64,000 nucleotides of DNA from Heterobasidion occidentale (lineage: Eukaryota; Basidiomycota; Agaricomycetes; Russulales; Bondarzewiaceae): NCBI GenBank assembly GCA_039111635.1, contig JBCAQO010000001.1:2542001-2606000 (forward strand), written 5' to 3'. Shown here in pieces: positions 12,586 to 24,250 of the stretch. The notes under the pieces were generated by a model. It was not told the DNA's origin. It searched no databases and saw only the letters and a program-made list of their open reading frames with translations. The translations under genes were made by a program, and so were the position numbers. The stretch's first letter is position 1. Each line of letters opens with the position of its first letter.

Positions 12586-12725
12586 GGAGAACCGAGTCGC
12601 GTCAAAGCCAAAAATTGTCCAGCGTGCGATCCCATTGGCCGCTTATAACGCCATTCTCTGACTCTACTTAGCCTCGACTCACCTTGACTCACCATCCACA
12701 TCTCTCCCTCTCCTCTACCACCACC
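12586..12725. promoter_or_regulatory. Shared HIS7/SER3 promoter with Gcn4/CpcA-type sites
   Basis: The 140-bp divergent promoter has a perfect TGACTCA at 12685-12691, the binding core of Gcn4-type bZIP activators. It also has near matches TGACTC at 12659-12664 and CGACTCA at 12675-12681. An inverted CCAAT box (ATTGG) lies near 12634. Gcn4/CpcA sites upstream of amino acid biosynthesis genes are well established in fungi. That one cluster drives both genes here is inference. Confidence 0.65.
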
Positions 12726-14167
12726 ATGTCCAATCCAATCTCCATCCCCTCCAGATCGTCCCATGGCGCCGGCGCCGTGTCCGTCTCGCCCACGTACTCT
12801 TCTCTCCACGAACGTCTGCGCGCTGCCGCTCTCTCCTCAAACGTTCGCTCGCCCAGGGTCCTACACCCGATCGAGAACGAGGGTCTCAGACTTTTGTTAC
12901 TCGAAAATATCAGCCAGGACGCTGTTCGCGCGTTTCGAGAACAGGGCTTCCATGTAGACCACTCCGCCAAAGCCATGTCTGAGGACGAGCTCGTGGAGAA
13001 AATAGGCCAATATCACGCCATTGGTATTCGCAGTAAGACAAAGATCACAGAACGCGTGATCAAGTCTGCGTCCAAGGTGGATTTTCTTCCTCAACCGCAT
13101 GTCTGCTTCGCTCACGCTATGCGTAGCTCCTAGTCATCGGCTGCTTCTGCATTGGCACGAATCAAGTTGACCTTCACACCGCTGCGAAAGCCGGCATTCC
13201 TGTCTTCAACTCTCCCTTCTCAAATTCGCGCTCCGTCGCCGAACTCGTGATGTCGGAAGTCATTGCCCTCGCCCGCCAGTACTTCGAGCGCGGCTGGGAG
13301 ATGCGCCAGGGCATCTGGAATAAGCAATCCAAGGGCTGCTGGGAGATCCGCGGCAAAACTCTTGGTATCGTGGGCTACGGCCACATCGGCTCACAGCTCT
13401 CCGTCCTGGCGGAGGCTTTCGGCCTTAAAGTGCTCTTCTACGATGTCATCAACCTCATGCCCCTCGGCTCTGCACGCCAGGTGGACTCGCTCTCCTCACT
13501 ACTCTCGGAAGCCGACTTTGTCACCCTCCACGTCCCCGAGCTTCCTGAAACCACGAATCTTATTTCCACCCCTCAGCTCGCGCAGATGAAGAAAGGATCG
13601 TACCTCATCAACAACGCACGTGGCCGTGTCGTCGACATCCTAGCGCTCGTTGAGGCCGTAAAATCCGGCCATCTCGCCGGTGCCGCCCTTGACGTCTTCC
13701 CTGCCGAGCCAGGCTCTAACGGCTCGCCGTTCGACGACCAGCTCAACGCATGGTCTTCCGAGCTCCGTTCGCTCAAAAATGTCATTCTCACTCCCCACAT
13801 CGGCGGCTCGACCGAGGAGGCACAGCGAATGATCGGCGAGGAGGTCTCCGGGGCCGTCACCCGTTACCTCAACGGCGGCTCAACCCTCGGCGCCGTCAAC
13901 TTTCCCGAAGTCGACCTCCGCGCCATCACGGACGAGGAGGGCGACCACGTCCGAATTTGCCATGTTCACGTCAACCAGCCAGGCGTGCTCAGGCAGGTTA
14001 ACGAGGTGCTGTCGCCTTATAACGTGGAGAAGCAGTATTCGGACTCCAAGGGCGACATTGCCTACCTTATGGCGGACATCGCGGACGTCAGCTCACAGGA
14101 CGTGAACAAGCTGCGGGAGATGATCAGCAAGACCAACGCAAATATTTTAACGCGGCTGTTGGCTTGA
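12726..14167 (+). CDS. SER3: D-3-phosphoglycerate dehydrogenase
   Basis: Two exons, 12726-13076 and 13127-14167, give 463 residues, the size of yeast Ser3/Ser33. The NAD-binding fold shows GIVGYGHIGSQLSVLAEAFG. Catalytic-region signatures of the D-2-hydroxyacid dehydrogenases are NNARGRVVD and the His of LTPHIGGSTEEAQ. A C-terminal ACT domain (VNQPGVLRQVNEVLSPYN) fits serine feedback control. The enzyme makes the first committed step of serine synthesis, 3-phosphoglycerate to 3-phosphohydroxypyruvate. The acceptor at 13126 (GCGTAG) is chosen over a nearby CTAG because only it gives ASKLLVIGCFCIGTNQVD. Confidence 0.95.
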
Positions 14168-14342
14168 GCCTTCACTGGTTGGGGGCATGTCGCTGTGTCG
14201 GTGGTTTGGCATAGAGAAGACTCACATGGACGGTTCCACCCGATATATAACCTGGGTTCAAAAGCACGAGTAATTTCCACTCAACTGGACTTGCTCCACC
14301 ATTCAGGATGGATTAGGGGATGAGGAAGAAGAATGTATTTTT

Positions 14343-15986
14343 TCATGTCGAACACTGTAGCTGTACCTGAATAAAATCCGCCGAAAAAACACAGACATTT
14401 GTGTATGTTTCGTGTTCTATTTTTCTGTTCTCGACTAGTCGATTACCACCCTCCTGCGCCTCGAACCTGAGAATCCAAACATTTTCTGAGCAGATGTCGG
14501 GTCTCGCCAACTGTCCAGTCTTCTTCAGCAATATCCTGATGAAGGGCAACACGCAGACTGTCCCGATGGCTTCGAATAAGTCTTCGAGAATCCATGTCAA
14601 ACGCGCACCCGTTAGCTCAATAGCCGGTTCTGCATTGATTTCGAGGAGCTGGACCTGGAAATTAGGCTCTGAAAAAGATTCTGATGGAGGTGAATGCGAG
14701 ACGAGGAAGTCGACGCCGTACAGCTCGAAGGCATTCGGCAGCGGCTGAAACAAGTCAGAAACGGGCGGTCATTACCGGGAATTTGAGCAAGACAAACCTG
14801 AAAGTGGACGGGTGTCTCGAGCGCTGCTTTGAATGTCTCCGCGAGGATGTCGGCCATCTGGTCCTGTATTCTGGCGATATGCACCGCCGTGAGGGTGATT
14901 GGACCTTCGGCAGTCGGTTGCGACAGGATTTGGCATCCCACGAGCTCGTCAAATAGACGCACGCCTTCCTCGCCTCGGTGCGTTTGGAGCGCGGTGTTCG
15001 TCAAGTGAGGCGCGAGGTCGATCCCCGAAGACGGGCTGCTGTCTGAGTTTGATTGCGTAGGGGTGAAGTAAGGCTTCGACGAGAAGAGCGCGAGAACGCG
15101 CGTGTAGAGGTAGACCTTCAAGGCCCCTTGCGCAATGCAGTACGCGCGAAGGTGGAACTGCAGAGTCGGTCAGCTAATGATCAGACGCGAAGAATTACAA
15201 TACACTCACTTTATGACCTCTCAACGCATCGAGGGGACGAGCTATAGAGCTATCGAGTAGCACTTCATGCGGATCTAAAAGAAGGGGTGTAGAAACGTAT
15301 TCCTAGGCAGTGCACCCACGCCAATGAGATGAAGTCAAATGAAAAGGGACTGTATTGATAACAACCTGAATGACAAAATGCCTGAGCTGGGATATAATAA
15401 CAGCGGTATCACGATCTCCACCATCACCCTCAGACTGAGCCTCCCCCTCTTCTTCGTCTCCCTCAAACCCCTCAAATACCCGTTGCAACGCCTCCTTTGA
15501 ATTAACCAGACGAATGCCCTGACCGCGGTCCGCCATACCGGGCTTTAAAATCCACCATTTGCGAGCACCCTCGGGTTGATTATCCATCTCCAGTCCAAGG
15601 TCCCAGAGGTCATCTGCCCACATATCGTCTAGCTCGTCCGCAAATGAGATTTCCAGTTCCCAAGTTTTCGGAACGGCATCGCGAAGGACAGAGTCGGGGT
15701 GCTTGGCAAGATACGATTGTACGCAGCGTGCCAAGAAGTGCTTGCGGATAAGAGCTTTGCGAATGATGTAGGAGCAGGACAAGACAGAGTGCTGAGATGC
15801 ATAGGTTAGGTCATGGTCGATTTCGTCGTAAGTCGACCATTGGACAAGCTTGTCAAGTTTGCCTCCATCGTCAGGGATCTTCGCAGCTGTGTCGAAGGCA
15901 ACCGGTAGAGAGGACAGAGCTTTTCGGACAAGGGCGAGGGTAAGAGGCGCGGTAGGCCAAGACACAAAAGCATTGGAAGTCGACAT
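14343..15986 (-). CDS. Tubulin-tyrosine ligase-like (TTL/TTLL) protein
   Basis: Four exons, 15986-15366, 15302-15210, 15157-14798 and 14744-14343, give 491 residues in frame. ATP-grasp/TTL features are WWILKPGMADRGQGI (nucleotide-binding lysine and glycines), HKFHLRAYCI (the KFHxRxY block) and QLLEINAEPAI (the metal-binding E-x-N block). TTL enzymes ligate tyrosine or glutamate to tubulin tails. Fungal members are poorly studied and their substrate is unknown; a TTL-type ligase is certain only at fold level. An acidic insertion (GDEEEGEAQSEGDGGD) lies between the first two motifs. The start is the first ATG of the frame, at MSTSNAFVSWP. Confidence 0.87.
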
Positions 15987-16790
15987 GAACGATATCGAAG
16001 CAGGCAAGGATATTGGCTTTTACAAGTTCCTCGGAGGCTTTCGCTTTCCTTCCCCGACCTGTTCCGGCCCCGATGCTTTGACATCTCATTACTTGTCTTT
16101 GTATGTTTACGAACCTGGCGTTACCAGACGACATCAAAGAGAAGGCATTTGAAAGTGAAAGTGTCGAAGACGGTGATGTGAGATAAAATCAAAGTGGTAA
16201 AGTGGGGAGAGCACACTGCGTAGGAGGGTTTATATTTCCACAGCACCGACAACGAAACGATCAGCGTTCACCATTTCTTCGGATCAAAGAACGCTTCACT
16301 GCGGCGTCACGAGTCATGAGTACCTTACGGACTCCTTACAGATATCCGAAGACCACGTCGGAGGTTGAAGGAGAATCGCCAATGTTGCTGCCCTCGGGAG
16401 ACTAGACTACCTGGCCGATCTCTACCTTTCTGCATCATGACGGTGCGCTTGGAATGCAGGCAATGTATCATTGGACTCACGACTCGAAGTCGCTAGGAAA
16501 GAAACCAACGACCGACCGAGGCCATTATCCGAATGTCGCGAAGAATTCCCCAATGCACTGAAGTTAGGAGGTAGCGGTTGCGCGAATGTTATCTGAGATG
16601 AAAGCGACTACAAGACTAGAGGGTGAGTATTGTGTCAGTTAGTAGTAGGTGCAGTCGAGAGACTGCATCGTGAGGAGATATAGCATCGCTGTCATCATTA
16701 GATATCGTACATACTGTATGAGCCACGGCAAAGAAAGAAGATCCATCCATCGCCATGGAACTGAAGCTGAAGCCAACGGAAATGACCGTA
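15987..16790. other. Gap between two minus-strand genes
   Basis: This presumably holds the TTL promoter and the 3' end of the next minus-strand gene upstream. Open frames are short and unrelated to any family I know. Nothing else is seen. Confidence 0.5.
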
Positions 16791-18751
16791 TCACGCAGAT
16801 CGCATCTGCCGCAACTTGTCGATCACGTCATTCATGTCTGCTCCATGAATATTTTGACGGCGCCCATCCATGAGTGCTCCCCAAAACCCCCCTGGTTCAA
16901 TCTTGACATTGACTGCGACATTGGACATCTTCGGGGGTTCCTCAGGCGCGATGCGTGGCATACTCGGGCTATATGGAGTCGGCGGTGGGTCTGCACTGAG
17001 GGTTTCGGAAATATCGTGGTATGCGACCCCGAAAAAGCGGGAAAGTTTAGCAGCGCGTAATCGCCGCTGACGAAACGCACTAGTGTTAGCTATATTGCTC
17101 TGGATACGCAGTGGTGATTTCGGGATTTCAGCGCGAGCGATCTGGGAGAAAGGCGGTGGTGTCGGAGGATGATCACTTTCTGACTTTCGACTCCTCAGTG
17201 ACGGGCTGTCTACCCTCGGAGTGGGAGTCGAAGGCTCCGACGATATTGATGACACGCTGGACGATGATGAATGGCGATGGACTGTGTGCAAATGAGTGGT
17301 GGGGGAAAGCTCGCTTAGTGAGGGGGTGACACGTAGTGCTGGGGATTCCGGATGGATGTCAACAGACTGCGAGGACTCGTTCGCACTTGAGGGTATATGA
17401 TAGAGTGAGGGAGGGGGTTCTGTGCCGAATAACTGTGCGCTGCGAATCAGTATCGTATTGCCTATAAGCTGAACTTTAGCTACCTGCGCCATCTTCCTCG
17501 CCCTCTTTATAATCATAGCCTTCTGCTTGTCTGTCAAATTTTCCTGGTCCATAGGAGCGGATTGATCTAGATTCTTCAAGGCTGACGCACTATCCTGTAT
17601 CTGCTCCTCACGCTCGCGTTCGGCACTGCCCTTGGACCACAGGGACTTACTTCTCTTCAAGTTGGAGTGACTCGCAGTTTGATGTGAGAAACCTTTCAGT
17701 GTAGAGGCGATAGATGGTGAAAGTAGTGGCGTCGGAGGTGGTAGATCCATGCTCTTGCGCTTCCACTTGTCTTTTTGTCGACTACGTGCCGAGGCCAAAG
17801 TCTTGGGGCGCATGGAGGGCTGGATGAGGTGGAAGGAAAATTAACATCTCTTGGAGATAGTGATATAGACATCGCGGTCTTGCGGGGAGCGGGCGATAAA
17901 ATGAGCTCAGAGGGAATGTTCTCGCCTAGGTGACGGCTGAGCTTCGCCAGTCGAGCGCGATGGATACGGTCGAAAGGCGGAGGAGAGGGAAGGATGGAGG
18001 AATTAGAGAGCACGGAACACTGGTCGATTTCAACCTGATGGGAATGGGAAGACTCGGAAGGATCCATAGATGGTCTGCCCAACTCTACTGGGTAACGCGT
18101 GTCTAGCACGGAAGTCGACGAAGCAGGCTTAGACAGAGATGTTGGACTAGCAGGTTCTATCGGTGGTACAGGAACGGGGTGCCGAGAGAGAAAGTGTTGC
18201 TTGGAAGTATCGGTTTCGGAGGGATCCCACTCAGCGGCTTGGGACTGAGCAGGACCCCACGACATCTTCTTCGACGCTTTGCGTCGGTTATCCATACGCA
18301 TACCAAGGTCGGGCTGATTCGTGATATCAGTAGTTACCCCTATGGTCACCTCTCCCAGCACCTTGCTCAACTTCCTGGCCTTCTTCAACAGCTTCATCTT
18401 CTCCTTTGGATCCAACTCGTTCGTAGTCACGGGAAGAGACGAGCCAGTCGGCGTAACGCTGACGTTCAACGGAGGGATGCCAGTCCCGGTCGAGCCTTGG
18501 TGCGCGGAAGGGAAAGATGATGATGACGCTGAGAAAAGTTGTGAAGGACTTATAGGGTTTGAAATGGGGGCGTGATTGACAATCAAGGACTCGGAGATGG
18601 TTGCGAGAGATGATGTCGCGGTCTTGATACCTCCTGCGGATAAAGATTCTGCTATGGATTTCCTAACAGAGGCCGCATCAGATGACTTCGAGGTTGAAGT
18701 CAGATGTAGCATGAGAGAGAAACGGTTTCGACTCCGGGTGGGGGCGGGCAT
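16791..18751 (-). CDS. Internally duplicated fungal protein of unknown function
   Basis: Two open blocks read as halves of one protein. The first, from the ATG at 18751, has KARKLSKVLGE and later LAKLSRHLGENIP. The second, ending at 16791, has RARKMAQLFGTEP and later RAAKLSRFFGVAYHDI. Each half therefore holds the same two short basic motifs in the same order. An in-frame intron of 51 nt (about 17487-17437, no stop codon) should be removed in the second half, since splicing creates the matching motif MAQLFG. The halves join at about 17826-17855 in different frames. Either an unusual intron or one missing base is needed, or the second half is a separate gene starting at 17812. Remaining sequence is Ser/Pro-rich and likely disordered. 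I do not recognise a function. Confidence 0.5.
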
Positions 18752-19549
18752 AGATGCACTGGCAGCGTGCTGGGAACGGTTACCCAACGCGGTTAGAGGA
18801 GGAACAAGAGGACCCTCGTCCTAGTGCACGGTCCGAGGTCCTTTTACCCAACAGGGTATCGGAGCCGCAACAGCCACGTCGAATATCTGACACAGTGAGC
18901 AGCGAACAACGTCTGGGTTGCAGACGTTTCACGTGCACGACCGTCGAACACGACGAGGCGCGTGCTGCGAGCTGCTGTGAGACCCTGAAAGGAACGGAAC
19001 GAGGATTAAGTGAAACGGCTTTTGAATCACGGAAACACGTCCGATTTGGTACACTTTGGCGTAATATATGGATTGGCGGTTGGCGCCCCTGAGGAGCATG
19101 AGGGGCAGCAGTGGCTCGCAGCGGTCTCTGAGGGCCCCAGTCTTCTGAAGATGCACTAGATCGCATGGCAGTTGCCTTGACAACTGCCCAATCCATCTAC
19201 AACAGCTGCCATATCCGGTTGGTAAATATGTGTCATCAACGACTAAGCACGCTCATGTACCCATGCCTGCACCCAGAGAACAAAAATCGACGTGAATCGG
19301 CTCCCAACTCAACGCCTAACATCATGCTGGGCGGTAGTCCGAATATCCAAATTAGAATTGACGTGTCCATAAGCGTTACAAATACACAGTCATGATATCT
19401 GCTACCATATATTCTGTGGCAAGTACTGATAAGAGCGAAGAAGAGAAACCCAAATGAATGTGAGCAGGACATGAAGAATGACACGATGAAGGAGATTATG
19501 TCCAATGCGCCAAAGCGTGTAGGAGAAACCCTGAAAAGCCCGAAGAGCA
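18752..19549. other. Gap between two minus-strand genes
   Basis: Upstream region of the duplicated unknown gene and 3' flank of the Sec7 gene. A minus-strand open frame at 18780-19196 (138 codons) has no ATG-anchored support or family signature. An upstream 5' exon of the 18751 gene could lie here but I cannot define it. Confidence 0.4.
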
Positions 19550-22500
19550 TTAGGTCTCCTTGATGGGATGGGAAGTCATTGCGACCCTCGAGGACTCTTG
19601 CACAGACTCCCCCGAACGTGTGAAAGGAACAGATAGCCTGAGCTGTGATGGCATTCTGACCAACGACACCCTCTTTGCCGCGCGAGTCCTGTTCCACTCT
19701 TCTGCCTCCTCTTCTGGCATCTCGGGTGCAGTGACAAACCTCTCGTGTAACGGACGCGCAAGACCATCCACCGTAGATGACTGGCTTGATTGGCGGTAAG
19801 ATGTCTCGGATCAAGTGATGATCTGGCGGTTGACGTAGCTGAACTATCGCTTTGCAGGAATGGGTATGAGCTCGACGCGTTGTGACTCCCGTCCTCGGTC
19901 AGAGGAGTCATAAGGGGAGAGTCCGCCAGCGGTGAGTTAAGGCCAGAGCCTGCCACGTCGTCCGGTGTGGTGGTTGACCATTCGAAGTCGAGGGCAGAAT
20001 GAAAAGACTCGCCAGTGGAGGATTCAGGGCGGCGGGAATGGGTCGCGGTGGCGGAACTTGGAATGTCCCGCGGAGAAGTACTGAGATAATCCTGATCATC
20101 GAGGTGAAGAGACAAAGTCATTCTCGGAACACTCGGATCGCGCCGACTGTGTAGCGTTTCCGTCGCGGCTTTAAGTGCAATGGTCTTTGTCCTATACCAG
20201 TCCCGTTCCTCTGCCAGAATATCGCTGTTCATGATGTCTCGATGGCACATGAATTTTATGATGTCCAACCGCGCCTGCTTGATCCGTTTCGCCACATTTT
20301 GCACAGCACCATCCAACCGATCCCGAGTCGTCCGCTGAAACGGCGTGAGCGCGGCAACATTGCGCACAAACCGAAGGTCAGAGTCCAGCTGTGACTGAGT
20401 CGCAGCAATTCGGGATTCCATATCTTGGAGCTTGGATCGCATGACCTGTGTCCGTGAAGAGGACTTCAAGATATCACCTTCGTTCAAAGTAGTCAGGAAG
20501 GGCCGCAACGGCAATTCCAAGCTATGCGCGCGGGGTCGGATATCAGTCCGTAGGGGCAAATCGTCAACAATAGTCCACCGACCAGCAGCCAAGTCAGCCT
20601 TAACCTGATCAAAAGTAGCCACAAATTGTGAGGCCCCATCGATCGCCGGAGCGGTAGGGACTTCCAAGTCCATGTCGCTTCGACCACTGATAGCTTTGAC
20701 TTTACGCAGTTTATTAGGACTGAGGGAGGAACTAGGCGAACTAGGCAAGTGGTTCAGAAATTCTGCTGAATGTCGGTTGTCGAAGGTATGGACATTGGAC
20801 GTAAGAGTCTTGATCTGGGGAGTTTGCATCTCCCGCAAATAAGACGCGGCAGCGGCTACCCCCATGAGCTCAACGTCCTTGCCTGACATCCCTACAGGTC
20901 GCATACGGATGCCATTGGTCTTGAATGCGCTTGCATAATTGATCCGCGATATCCATTCGTTCATATCCTGTTCGTCGGTAGACTGTAGGAGGAATTGGCG
21001 ACCGTCTCCCATGACGAAACGAAAGGTATGATCGGACTAAACCAAAGTTAATTCACCATAGTATAAGGGGCATAACGCACTGACCTTGTCGTAAGATCTA
21101 TCATAGACAGCGACAGCATCTCTGACCGTAAGCAGTTCATCGGGTTTGAAGAGGGAAGCCGGTGAGGACAATTGACCATCACTCGACTTGGCTTGTTCCA
21201 ATAAGTTCGGCGCCCAGGTAAGATCTCGGAAAAACAAGAGCTGAGAGCCAGTCAAGATAACACTCCAAGGTCTCCATTTCTTGGTCAAGACTCTCTTTCC
21301 CCCTTCCGTTGAAGCATCTTTGCGGTTAAGGAGACCAACTTTGGTCACCTTCAGCATTGATACGTCGTTTGAAGAGGATGGAGGAAGTAAGCCGTCCGGG
21401 ATCCCTAAACTAGGATATGGTGCGGGGAAGCCGCCAATACTCAGGGAAAGAAAGGCAGTGGACATTCTGCGATTATCCATCGGGCCAACTTCGATAACCC
21501 CAGCTTTAGCAAATGCCTGACGAAGCTCCAACTCGTCCCAAGCACCACCTGTTCCAGTAGAGGTATACGGGTTCTGTGGTGGAACATAAGCCGCTACGTT
21601 GACCCGGAGCGGATCGAGAAGGTTCTGAATAATTAGCACAATTAGATAGGTTAGCGTGTACAAGACAGGGATAGCCGCACATTAGTGATCAAGTAATATG
21701 GGTCTATTTTGGTGCTCTTTCCGAGAAGGGTGACGGCACCGCCACTGACAGGCAATGAATGTTGAGAGGTCATACCGGGAAGGACGCGGGATGGTGTGAT
21801 GTCTGAGGTCAACCCGCGTTGCCCATTGACGTCTAAGGGATCTTCAATAAAGATGAAAGGAGCGAAGACAATGTTATCATAGAAACACTGCAAAATCCAA
21901 ATTGATCAAGGGTACAGAGGCCTTGATGTAATTACGATCGTACCTCCAGGACCTCAGGCGCAACTCCAGGCAGTCGCGTATTCTTGATGTAGTCCGGTCT
22001 TGTCATTTTACGCTTATTCGACTTGTTGAATGCGTCGGTATGGAGCATGATCAAGCTGAAGGCTAAGATGTACGGATGATCTTGATGGAGAGGTCAGGGG
22101 CGGGTCCAGAACAGATAGATAAACCCAAAAACGCACCATCAGAGGCGAACAAAGATGGATTGCATTGACGGTATCTAGCTGCGAAGGCTTCCATGACCCG
22201 ATCGATTGTTGGGTTTCCCTCGGAAGACCGACATCCATGAGTAGCTTCCGCAGAGCCACATCTAATGGATCACCCTTAAACTCGAATCGGTCAATGTACA
22301 CGCGCAGAGCTCGAAGATGGAAGCTATCGCCACTGGACCATGCATAGCGCGTCAGACCGAGTCTGGCTATATAAAAACATACAATTTACCTAGAGGCCAA
22401 AACGGTGGCCACTTCTGCCTTGCTCACAGCATTGGTGAGACGTGATAGATAAACTTCAGGAGTTTCTTCGGTTCTGTTCGGCTTGGGAACATCTACCGGA

Positions 22501-23960
22501 GGTTGGGATATCGAGGGGCGGGGGGATGCTGTAGGAGACTGCGTCGTGGCATTGAGCCCAAAAGTCGATGGGCTCGGAGATGATGACGTGAACGAAAGAA
22601 GATTAACGGAGAGCCGGTGGAGTAGAGGCGGGTTGGTCTGAGCGCGCTGTCTAGGGTGAGAATGTGAAGGCTTTGACGGGGCCTCAGGGGTCGGAGGTAG
22701 AGACGCCGGTACATGAAATGATGAAGGTAAAGAATCAATAAATAATGAATGTGCACGGCTCCGAGCGGAGTCCGCTGTGGAGGGTCGACGCAAGTTACGT
22801 TTACCTGTGGATGGCTCGGGTATTGCGGATGGCACCACATTATCCGGAACTTCATGAGGAAGTCCCGGTGATGGTAAAGGGGAATTGCTCGCCGAATGAC
22901 GACGGATTAGTCCTGGTGGAGGTCTTAATGAGGGATGATCTTGAGAGGACGACGCAGAAGGGGAGTCCATATTCGTGTCCATGCGAAACGGGGATACAGG
23001 AGGTAAGAAAGGAAGCGAGTGTTGGGAGGAAAGGGATACCGCGGGCTCTAGTTGAGATTTCATAGACTCATTCCTCTTGCGATTCCAGAAGGAAGCACGG
23101 CGAGCGAGACTTTTCCTGGGGAGTGTAGAATCAGGAGCAAGGTCCTTCTCCTTGCCTTTACCCTTGACATCGATGGCCGCATCCTGCAGCACGGTTGGAC
23201 CAAGTGAAATACCCCGCGTTCGTCTCCGGCCTCTGGGATCTGCAGGTGAAAGATTTTCTGCAGATGAGTGCGCAGAAAGCTTCTGTGAACTCTTGACACG
23301 CCGAACTTTCGAATCATGATGACCCTCGTGTTGAGAGATATTCATGAAGGCGAGAGTGTTTGCCTCAGATCTGGACGAGGACGTTGACGCTCGAGGCATG
23401 ACATGAGGAAGTCCGATCCCCAGTGCAGCTTGGGCAAGTACGACTGTAGGCTGCGGAGAAGGATGAGGGGATGAGGATTTTGATGAGAGCCTAGACGGAG
23501 AGGGGTTCATAGGTCTGGATATGGTGATGGGTGGGGTCTTGTGCAACGCCCGATCTCGAGGATAATTAGAGTCAGAAGTTCCCTCGTTACTAGGAGCTAG
23601 AAGATCGTCATCCGATGATGTAGGGGTCGGGGGAAGATCTTTGTTCAGCATGGGCATTGAGATGTTGGACATACGACCTAGTGCACCGCTCTCGTCCGCA
23701 TCCATCCCCGACATGCTACGTCGCGCGAACACAGTCGACGCCGCCGGCGGACGCCTTCTCCAAAGCGGAAGAGAAAAGAAATTCGTAGTTGTCTGTGTTG
23801 TTGTCGTTACGACGTGAGTAGTTGTCGTCGTCGTACCTCCAATGACCAACGATGGGGCATGTTCGTCTGGCTCGTACGGTGGAGGAGGAAACGGAGGAAA
23901 CGCGCCGGGAAGGTCGCGAGACGATGAACCTTTCTGGGAGATGCCAAATCGTCTGACCAT
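19550..23960 (-). CDS. Sec7-PH domain ARF guanine nucleotide exchange factor (Yel1/Syt1-like)
   Basis: Exons read as 23960-22390, 22362-22137, 22080-21944, 21887-21681, 21624-21085, 21036-19835 and 19784-19550, about 1,370 residues. The N-terminal 520 residues are Ser/Pro-rich. The Sec7 domain has RFEFKGDPLDVALRKLLMDV, the glutamic finger in GLPRETQQ, IDRVMEAFAARY and AFSLIMLHTDAFN. A PH domain follows (KKWRPWSVILTGSQLLFF to DEQDMNEWISRINYAS). Sec7 proteins load GTP onto ARF GTPases in membrane traffic; the PH domain binds phosphoinositides. Directly after RETQQ the frame slips by one base (between 22206 and 22207), the reading before and after being plainly conserved. Total exon length is also one short of a multiple of three. 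The last intron (50 nt, weak GTCAAC donor) is tentative; a second missing base there would serve equally. Confidence 0.83.
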
Positions 23961-24250
23961 GCAGCAAGAACAACAGGCGAACGAGAGTGCGTTTCTTGCT
24001 CCACGCTGTTGTCGACGATGACCGGGAAAGTACAAGAAGACGGAAAAGGAGAGTGGTCACTGGTGACGGAACAGGGCGCGCAACTACAGGGTATCCCTGC
24101 TGCCTAACATGGTAGCTGACCAATTCTTATGACATCTCATTCGCACTCAATTGGAGGCAAAGTTCTCCCAGAATAGAACGCAGCGACTGGGTTGCCACGC
24201 GGCTGAGAAGATATACACATTGTATAGGTAGACAAATCCACGAGGGAAAA

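Noticed and set aside
17776..17855. A 26-nt intron joining the two halves of the duplicated protein
   Set aside because: It would satisfy the frame, but 26 nt is far below the roughly 50-nt minimum seen in every other gene here. A missing base or another splice pair is more likely.
19236..19814. 192-codon minus-strand open frame overlapping the end of the Sec7 gene
   Set aside because: It is a third-frame shadow of the Sec7 C-terminal exon and its 3' flank; no motif supports it.
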